NCBI GenBank assembly: GCA_001801515.1
Contig: MGXX01000041.1
Coordinates: 1 to 30,356 of the forward strand
Direction of reading: 5' to 3'
DNA length: 30,356 nucleotides
Origin: Gammaproteobacteria bacterium RIFCSPHIGHO2_12_FULL_38_11
Lineage (GTDB): Bacteria > Pseudomonadota > Gammaproteobacteria > Coxiellales > Coxiellaceae
Part shown: positions 24,824 through 30,356 of the stretch, piece by piece
How positions within the stretch are numbered: the stretch's first letter is position 1
How the letters are laid out: each line of letters opens with the position of its first letter
Translations under genes and position numbers: made by a program
The notes under the pieces: generated by a model
Database searches by the model: none
What the model was told of the DNA's origin: nothing
Seen by the model: only the letters and a program-made list of their open reading frames with translations

Positions 24824-26670
24824 TCTATGCCCTTGAATACACAATAAGGTTTTCTCTTTTTAGGAAAGAAATTTTCGTACGCATCAATTTTTGAAATACA
24901 GTCTTCTAAACATTGCGCATAATTACTTTTTCCAATGAGTAATTTTCTTGATTTGTCTATTTTGTTATTTTCAGCCTGACTAGAATTTATTAAATTTTTT
25001 ATTTCTTCAACGGATTCACATGTAAGAATATTATTTATTAAATTTTTTGCATCTGCTAATTTAATTTTTGTATCATGCATTTTAAAATCAAATCGGCCTG
25101 TATTCGCACCACTCAAGTCTGCATTATTTGAATGCATATAAAAACAGAGTCTTAAAACAACGGCTATTTTTAATTTTTCAATATCAAATGTTTTATCAAC
25201 AAAAATACAATTTAAAAGTTGATAATCTGCTTTACTAAATTCTTTTATAAAGGGCAGCGACATAAAAAAACCGAGCCTTGTTATTATTTTAAAAAACAGG
25301 GCAGTTATTTTAGCGGCATTCTCAACTGAGTTTTTACAATCCGTATCATATAATACCAACATCAACTGATGAAAACCCGTGATGCCAGCAAAATTGCCCG
25401 CTACTGCTTCATTAAGGAATCCTGCCGCTATCTGATCAGCACTACATTTCTCAATTATTTTAAGTGCAAGGTCTGCTATTTTAGCAATATTCTCAGCTGA
25501 GTTTTTTAAAGCCATATTATATAATGCCAACATCAACTGATGAAAAGCCGTGATGCCGGCAAGATTACCCACTACTCTTTCCTTAAAAAATCCTGCCGCT
25601 ATCTGATCAGCACTACATTTCTCAATTATTTTAAGTGCAAGGTCTGCTATTTTAGCGACATTCTCAGCTGTGTTATTTAAAACTGAAGAATACAGCATGG
25701 TGTTCATCAACCGATAAAAATCAATGGTTCTACAATTTTTTTCTAAAAAATTGTCAGCAACTTTTTTTCCCAATTTTTCAAGCAAATAGTAACATGATAG
25801 AAAATCTACATTTTCATTCGAGATAATTTTCCTTGTTTTAGTAAATTCGATCGCCGCAGCATAATGCGATAGCGCCTTTTCTTTTATTGCATCATTTAAA
25901 TCATTTTTCTGCATTTCTTGCGTGTAAAAATCAAAATTAGGATAAATTGAAATAGGGACAATAATCGGTTTTTGGTCTGGATATTTTTCTTCTAATCTTT
26001 TTTGTAAATCAGTTGCACGAAGCTGCGCTAATAAACGACTTTCTAAATTATCTGAAAATACCGTAATATGCGCTGTACCATTTAAATTACATTTTAATCC
26101 AGCCAATAGCTCATTATATTTTGTCGGGTGTTGTTTTCCAGCTGCTTCTAAATCAATTAATGACTTGTGATAAAACCCTGCCATTTCTTGCTTGAACAAA
26201 TAATTTTCTGCTTTTTCTCGAGTAATAAAATCTTTAACCCGACCATACGTTCCAACATCATAAACCGTCATCGACCAAAACAAACAATCTTGTGGTGCAA
26301 AAGAAACACCAACCAATAATTCCTTTCTATTGTCTCGATTCCATCCGAAAACCGGTGGAACGTAGCCTTCTTTTGGGTTGGCATACGAAACTGATTGTTG
26401 TTTAGTGACCGACATTTTTTTTGACAATGAGTAAAGCGGATTCGATTTACGTTTGGTTATTGGATCTTTTGCCGTTTCAACCACTTGATACCGATCTATT
26501 CTAGGATTCAGTCGTATCGTATAAGGAAAACGCTTAGTTTCCATACGCTTTTCAAAACGATATTCTGGTTTTTCAGGATTCACTAATTCGTCAGCAAATT
26601 TTTCCCAATAATCTTTCTCATCCGCACGGATGCTTTTGAAAATTCGACCTGGGTCTCTGTCGTGACGCAT
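24820..26670 (-). CDS. Large repeat protein of the duplicated cassette, copy 2 (616 aa)
   Basis: This paralogue of the 838-aa protein has the same N-terminal domain (198 of 260 positions identical, no gaps), but only about three repeat units at residues 313-475. Two of the units are nearly identical (LALKIIEKCSADQIAAGF). The shared C-terminal domain is present (KLADAKNLINNIL, KSNYAQCLEDCISK), ending KKRKPYCVFKGID. There is no signal peptide or membrane segment. ATG follows gtgtggttttagt in both copies, a weak ribosome site. It is divergent from the second ATPase, and tail-to-tail with the first. The function is unknown. Confidence 0.8.
   Translation of the reverse strand: MRHDRDPGRIFKSIRADEKDYWEKFADELVNPEKPEYRFEKRMETKRFPYTIRLNPRIDRYQVVETAKDPITKRKSNPLYSLSKKMSVTKQQSVSYANPKEGYVPPVFGWNRDNRKELLVGVSFAPQDCLFWSMTVYDVGTYGRVKDFITREKAENYLFKQEMAGFYHKSLIDLEAAGKQHPTKYNELLAGLKCNLNGTAHITVFSDNLESRLLAQLRATDLQKRLEEKYPDQKPIIVPISIYPNFDFYTQEMQKNDLNDAIKEKALSHYAAAIEFTKTRKIISNENVDFLSCYYLLEKLGKKVADNFLEKNCRTIDFYRLMNTMLYSSVLNNTAENVAKIADLALKIIEKCSADQIAAGFFKERVVGNLAGITAFHQLMLALYNMALKNSAENIAKIADLALKIIEKCSADQIAAGFLNEAVAGNFAGITGFHQLMLVLYDTDCKNSVENAAKITALFFKIITRLGFFMSLPFIKEFSKADYQLLNCIFVDKTFDIEKLKIAVVLRLCFYMHSNNADLSGANTGRFDFKMHDTKIKLADAKNLINNILTCESVEEIKNLINSSQAENNKIDKSRKLLIGKSNYAQCLEDCISKIDAYENFFPKKRKPYCVFKGID
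25246..25734 (-). repeat. Coding tandem repeats, about three units
   Basis: Two units of about 186 bp are almost identical in DNA; each has ctatctgatcagcactacat followed by ttctcaattattttaagtgc. A third unit is degenerate. Their high identity suggests a recent duplication or gene conversion within the array. Confidence 0.85.
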
Positions 26671-26772
26671 ACTAAAACCACACTGTTTTGTTTTTTCACA
26701 TTTATGATAGTAAATAGGATAGCAAACAAAGCTTAATGCAATATTAATTTAAACAATAGTAGTGGGGCAAAG

Positions 26773-26861
26773 CTCAGGGCTCCTGCATTAAATTTGAAAA
26801 AAACGACGATGTTTTTAATGTTTACAGTGAATTTTAACAGTGCCAATGCAGGAGACCTGGG
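26773..26861. repeat. Intergenic inverted repeat, cassette 2
   Basis: Perfect 10-bp arms ctcctgcatt (26780-26789) and aatgcaggag (26845-26854), extended by cagg/cctg, enclose a 55-nt centre with further aaatt/aattt and aaaac/gtttt pairs. The direct repeat ggggcaaag flanks both sides. It is the homologue of the element at 23524-23618. Confidence 0.75.
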
Positions 26862-26878
26862 GCAAAGTTGTTACCCTC

Positions 26879-26906
26879 TTGAATACTCAAACTTATGGTG
26901 TATACT
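26879..26906 (+). promoter_or_regulatory. Promoter of the second ATPase gene
   Basis: TTGAAT (26879-26884) is followed after 16 bp by TATACT (26901-26906). TTATGGTGT occurs twice (26893 and 26921), flanking the palindrome attggtaaccaat, a possible operator. The motif ATGGTGTGATGA is identical at the first ATPase gene. Confidence 0.6.
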
Positions 26907-26930
26907 ATTGGTAACCAATATTATGGTGTG

Positions 26931-28049
26931 ATGACAATGACAACGCCCGTCTACTTTACCAGCAAAATCGCAACCGATGCGTCTTTTTGCAACCGAACCG
27001 AAGAACGGGCGATTATCATCCAATCAATTCAAAAAAACCAACATTTGGTTATCGTCGCACCACGCCGCTACGGAAAAACAAGCCTGGTGGTAAATACATT
27101 GACCCGACACGATATTATTTTTGCACGTATTGATTTATTTTGTGTTGTGTACGAAGACGAGATTTGTCGAAAAGTTGCAAAGGGTGTATCACAGCTAATA
27201 CGTAAAATCACCCCCTTCTCAACAAAATCATTACAATTGATTGGACAGTGTTTCAAACTTTCCACTATTGCAGTTAAGGCGGGGGATGTTGAAATCAAAG
27301 CGGAATTAAACAAAAACACTTCCGACCCAACAGAATCACTCGAAGATTTATTGGAAGGTCTGGAAAAACTAGCCAAAAAACAGAAAAAAGCAATTGTATT
27401 ATTTTTCGATGAATTTCAGGATGTATTAAAAACCGAATCAAGTGATAAAATACAAGCCGCTATCCGGGCTATCGCACAGCATTCACAATACGTTACTTAT
27501 ATTTTTTCAGGCAGTTCAAGGGCTATGCTGAATAAAATATTTGATGATAAAAAACAACCCCTATACATGCTCTGTAAAAAAATATTATTAACCAGAATTG
27601 ATAAAATTCATTTTTCGGCACATATTATTTCTGCATTCTCAAAACGGTTCAAAAAAAACAGTTCGGTTGAATTAATAGAGCTTATTTTATCAAAAACAGA
27701 ATGTCATTCTTATTATGTTAATGTGTTATGCGATAAACTATGGGAAGGAAAGACAATGCCTTCGACAGAAGATGTCGAAAATGCATGGCAAGAAACATTA
27801 AATGAAAATAAAGGAAAAATTATTTCAGATCTTGAACCACTCAACACAAACAAATTAAAAGTATTAAGTACTATCGCGCAATTGAATTATATCAAGGAAC
27901 CCAACAGCAAATATTTTCTTGATCACGTAAAACTTCCCTTGTCTAGCACGCAGAATGCGATTAAATATTTATTAAATTATGATTTTATTTTTAAAACTGA
28001 AAATGGTCTGACACTCGTTGATCCGGTGATGAAACTGTTTTTGAATTAA
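26931..28049 (+). CDS. AAA-type ATPase of the duplicated cassette, copy 2
   Basis: This paralogue of the ATPase at 23687 belongs to the same family. FCNRTEERAIIIQSI precedes Walker A APRRYGKTSL (Lys49). Walker B is VLFFDEFQD (Asp160, Glu161). YIFSGSSRAML and CHSYYVNVLCDKLW follow, and the C-terminus is winged-helix-like (LPLSSTQNAIKYLLNYDFIF). It is 372 aa. An upstream in-frame ATG at 26895 is rejected because it lies inside the promoter, before the expected transcript start. The next candidates are ATG 26931 and 26937. Identity to copy 1 is by eye well below that of the neighbouring repeat proteins. It is convergent with the ankyrin gene, 10 bp between stops. Confidence 0.85.
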   Translation: MTMTTPVYFTSKIATDASFCNRTEERAIIIQSIQKNQHLVIVAPRRYGKTSLVVNTLTRHDIIFARIDLFCVVYEDEICRKVAKGVSQLIRKITPFSTKSLQLIGQCFKLSTIAVKAGDVEIKAELNKNTSDPTESLEDLLEGLEKLAKKQKKAIVLFFDEFQDVLKTESSDKIQAAIRAIAQHSQYVTYIFSGSSRAMLNKIFDDKKQPLYMLCKKILLTRIDKIHFSAHIISAFSKRFKKNSSVELIELILSKTECHSYYVNVLCDKLWEGKTMPSTEDVENAWQETLNENKGKIISDLEPLNTNKLKVLSTIAQLNYIKEPNSKYFLDHVKLPLSSTQNAIKYLLNYDFIFKTENGLTLVDPVMKLFLN

Positions 28050-28059
28050 TTTTTAACCA

Positions 28060-29463
28060 CTAATCATCAAACACATCCGCACCTATTCGCATCATCTTCA
28101 TGAAATTTTCACCCGCGTCTGTTTTTTGCGTGTGATAATACGCTTTAATATAACTGTCGGTAATATACTCAAACCCTTTTGTTTTTAAAATCGGAACGAT
28201 TTTTTTAATGCGCTCATGATCTTCTTTATTATCTGCTGAGCAAGCTTCAAATAATACTGCACATAAAATTTCTGCAATCGTTGCTTTTCTTTTTTTGTTC
28301 GCCTGTTTAAAATTCGAAATAAAATAATCCAATGAGCGTTCTTGATCCCAACGCTGCCAATCATGATAAAGCGCCATTGCTTCTGATTTGTCTTTTGATA
28401 ATCGTTCACCCGATTTTCCCGGGTTATTCATACAAAGCATATAAAACAAAGTAGGAATACATGCCTCAATATTTGCCCACGAACAATTTCCTGCAATTTG
28501 CGCATGCAAAGGCATGGATGAAATTTCTTGTAATCCTAAATTAACCGGCAACATTTTATAGAAAACCTCCATAATTTGTCGTACATAAATTAATTCAGAA
28601 ACATATTCTGGCGTTAATTTCCATGGTTTATTCATATAATAAATTTTTACTTTGTCTTTAAGCGGATCTTGATGTTCATACGTTGCACGATCACAAATTG
28701 CCAATAAATTTCCTGCACGAATTAAGGTCATTGCATGACCTTCTTGCGCAACAGGAACAATTAAAGGATCATCTTCTACCATCGGCGTAATTTTATCGCG
28801 GTGTTTTTTGTGATCGACATTATAATGTTGCAACCGGATTAAGGTGGATGCACGCGACAATGCGCCCATAATCGTGCGCAATTTCACAAATTCACGCTCC
28901 CATTGTCGCGCTGCAAAATTATAACGATAATCTACAATAGATTTATGCAGTGTTTCCAGCGTAAATTCTAAAATAAATCCTTCTAATGCTATTTCAACAA
29001 ATTCTTCTTTCGCATTTAATATATCAATGTACCCTTTCAACTCAAATCGATGACCTAACATTTTTGCGTTAATAAAATCATTGGCAAAAATTAATTTTGC
29101 ACCGTGTTTTACTAATAATTCTTTTAATTCTTTTTGTTCACGCAATAAAGGTTTTACCAAAACAGGCATGCCAGCGATGGAATAAGAATTTGCATCCGCT
29201 CCCTTTTTTAATAACAATTCACATAGTTCAAGATTATTATTATCGACTGCCCAATGCAGCGCAGTATGGCCAATTAAGTCAGGGAAATTGATGTCGAGTT
29301 TACACTCAAGGACCGCTTTCGCTTTTTCAATATCATCCATAATGCAAGTTTCAATGAGCGGCGTGTAACCATATTCATCGATAAAATTCAGGTGTTCGTT
29401 GCCCCGTGCTTCACGTGTCACGTCAGAAAGGGTACCTTTGATAATGGCGTCTGCTAGTGTCAT
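28060..29463 (-). CDS. Ankyrin-repeat protein with cysteine-protease-like domain (AnkH/LegA3-like?)
   Basis: Residues about 25-125 form three or four ankyrin repeats (YGYTPLIETCIMDDIEKAKAV, split here as YGYTPLIETC and DIEKAKAVLE; GHTALHWAVDNNNLELCELL; KELLVKHGA). The C-terminal domain has GHAMTLIRAG with His243, AICDRA with Asp258, and HAQIAGNCSWANIEA with Gln322 and Cys327. This is the His-Asp-Gln-Cys order of clan CE peptidases such as YopJ and Ulp1. Length (467 aa) and architecture recall the Legionella core effector AnkH (LegA3), which has N-terminal ankyrins and a cysteine-protease-like domain. That link is from memory of the architecture, not an alignment. No Shine-Dalgarno is visible. 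A translocated effector is plausible. Confidence 0.75.
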   Translation of the reverse strand: MTLADAIIKGTLSDVTREARGNEHLNFIDEYGYTPLIETCIMDDIEKAKAVLECKLDINFPDLIGHTALHWAVDNNNLELCELLLKKGADANSYSIAGMPVLVKPLLREQKELKELLVKHGAKLIFANDFINAKMLGHRFELKGYIDILNAKEEFVEIALEGFILEFTLETLHKSIVDYRYNFAARQWEREFVKLRTIMGALSRASTLIRLQHYNVDHKKHRDKITPMVEDDPLIVPVAQEGHAMTLIRAGNLLAICDRATYEHQDPLKDKVKIYYMNKPWKLTPEYVSELIYVRQIMEVFYKMLPVNLGLQEISSMPLHAQIAGNCSWANIEACIPTLFYMLCMNNPGKSGERLSKDKSEAMALYHDWQRWDQERSLDYFISNFKQANKKRKATIAEILCAVLFEACSADNKEDHERIKKIVPILKTKGFEYITDSYIKAYYHTQKTDAGENFMKMMRIGADVFDD

Positions 29464-29564
29464 ACAGATAGTTTAGCGTGCCACATTGTGTTTTAGAAGC
29501 GGAAAACACGGTATTGCGGAATTCCTTAATGGTGCTACAGTGATCGTCCCTGAAACAGGTAGAA

Positions 29565-29607
29565 TTGTCATTTTTTATTCCTTACATTATACTTAAAATT
29601 CCTTACA
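29565..29607 (+). promoter_or_regulatory. Promoter and direct-repeat operator of the AbrB/VapC pair
   Basis: TTGTCA (29565-29570) and TATACT (29588-29593) are 17 bp apart. ATTCCTTACA occurs at 29577-29586 and 29598-29607, 21 bp apart (two helical turns), either side of the -10 box. A third, imperfect copy (attccttaat) is at 29521. This fits autoregulation by the antitoxin. Confidence 0.75.
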
Positions 29608-29625
29608 ACATGACAGGAGCATAAA

Positions 29626-29877
29626 ATGATTCAGGCTACGTTAACCAGCAAGGGACAGATTACCATCCCAAAATCGATTAGAGCGCATTTAAACTTACAC
29701 ACAGGTGATCGTTTGACATTTATTCTCAATCGTAATGGACAAGTTATTTTAACAACACAGACAATTGATGTGAGTGAATTGTTTGGCATGTTTGATTATA
29801 AAAGTAAAAAGAAACCCTTAACGCAAAAAGACATAGATAGTGCAATTGCGACACGAATGAAAAGGAAGTTTAAATGA
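29626..29877 (+). CDS. vapB: AbrB/MazE-type antitoxin (VapB)
   Basis: This is an 83-aa swapped-hairpin AbrB-fold DNA-binding antitoxin. The N-terminal TLTSKGQITIPKSIRAHLNL and GDRLTFILNRNGQVIL are the fold's classic strands. The C-terminal part (SELFGMFDYKSKKKPLT and onward) is the toxin-binding tail with DIDSAIATRMKRK. AGGAG lies 6 nt before the ATG. The toxin gene overlaps by 4 bp (ATGA). It follows a strong promoter with paired repeats. Confidence 0.93.
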   Translation: MIQATLTSKGQITIPKSIRAHLNLHTGDRLTFILNRNGQVILTTQTIDVSELFGMFDYKSKKKPLTQKDIDSAIATRMKRKFK

Positions 29878-30260
29878 TTGCCATTGATACAAATCACCTA
29901 CTTCGACTTTTTGTTGAAAAAGACCACATACAATCACATAAGGCAAAAAAATTAGTGGTGCAACATAATCCGGTTTTTATCAGTGTTATCGTTCTGTGCG
30001 AAACAATGTGGACACTCGAAACACGATATCATTTTACCAAAAAAGAATTAATTTTATGTATTGAGACTATCTTAAAAGCTCAGCAATTTAACATAGAACA
30101 TCGCGAAGCATTATGGGTTGCTTTTAGTGATTTTCAACACGGCGCAATTGGTTTTGCAGACTGTATTATTGGTGTTATCGGCAAACAACATGGCTGCGAT
30201 TTCACCGCAACCTTCGATAAAAAAGCGGCAAAATCTCGACATTTTAAATTAACATCATAA
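29874..30260 (+). CDS. vapC: VapC-type PIN-domain toxin
   Basis: This is a probable ribonuclease toxin of 128 aa. The PIN acidic residues are Asp5 (MIAIDTNHLLR), Glu43 (VLCETMWTLE), Asp96 (GFADCIIG) and Asp115 (TFDKKAAK). It overlaps its antitoxin by 4 bp, so the two are translationally coupled. It differs strongly from the other PIN toxin at 11475, so the two pairs were probably acquired separately. Confidence 0.93.
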   Translation: MIAIDTNHLLRLFVEKDHIQSHKAKKLVVQHNPVFISVIVLCETMWTLETRYHFTKKELILCIETILKAQQFNIEHREALWVAFSDFQHGAIGFADCIIGVIGKQHGCDFTATFDKKAAKSRHFKLTS

Positions 30261-30284
30261 TATTTAGGAACATGTACGAAATAA

Positions 30285-30306
30285 CTTGGACAACTTGGCG
30301 TCCAAG
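30285..30306. other. Hairpin downstream of vapC
   Basis: A perfect 7-bp stem cttggac/gtccaag with an 8-nt loop lies 24 bp after the toxin stop. It lacks a T run on the plus strand, so it may be a transcript-end hairpin or part of a repeat cut by the window edge. Confidence 0.3.
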
Positions 30307-30356
30307 ATGGCGTGAGATTTAAATGTTTCGATTGAGAAAATGTGAAGGAATGCTTA

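Noticed and set aside
26895..26930. Upstream ATG of the second ATPase
   Set aside because: It lies inside the -35/-10 promoter, so it would precede the transcript start.

Overview
The window looks like chromosome of an AT-rich, host-associated gammaproteobacterium of the Legionellales (Coxiella/Legionella/Aquicella/Berkiella-like). The basis is the E. coli-like order of two housekeeping blocks (mraZ-rsmH-ftsL-ftsI-murE, and rsmI divergent from lpoA-yraN-diaA-dolP), combined with large unrecognised proteins, an ankyrin protein and kinase-like proteins that resemble Dot/Icm effectors. No type IV secretion genes are present, so the effector reading is an inference.

Layout. 52-5325 (minus) is the 5' half of the division and cell-wall cluster, with a promoter carrying four MraZ-type boxes. 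murE is invaded by in-frame palindromic elements. 5463-7091 holds yajQ, a MazF-type toxin-antitoxin pair and a small orphan gene. 7127-10690 (minus) is the threonine-degradation pair kbl/tdh, pulled apart by a 1.3-kb insert holding an inverted-repeat element and two orphan ORFs. 10763-11119 (minus) is the RNase P RNA with a clear promoter. 11217-11852 is a Phd/VapC pair. 11844-15943 (minus) holds two paralogous large proteins: one keeps the kinase-like motifs, the other has lost them. 16095-20536 is the conserved rsmI // lpoA-yraN-diaA-dolP block plus a site-2 protease homologue.

20711-28049 is the most unusual part. A divergent two-gene cassette occurs twice, back to back: a large protein with about 55-62-residue repeats on the minus strand, and an AAA-type ATPase on the plus strand, separated by a conserved non-coding region with an inverted repeat. 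The first 260 residues of the two repeat proteins align without gaps at 198 identities (hand count). Their repeat number differs (about seven versus three), and their ATPase partners have diverged much more. I do not recognise this pairing as a described system.

28060-29463 (minus) is an ankyrin protein with a His-Asp-Gln-Cys cysteine-protease-like arrangement, possibly AnkH/LegA3-like. 29626-30260 is an AbrB/VapC toxin-antitoxin pair with a strong promoter and direct-repeat operators. Functional links visible here: RsmH and RsmI both modify 16S rRNA C1402; FtsL, FtsI, MurE and LpoA belong to envelope growth; Kbl and Tdh run consecutive steps of threonine breakdown.
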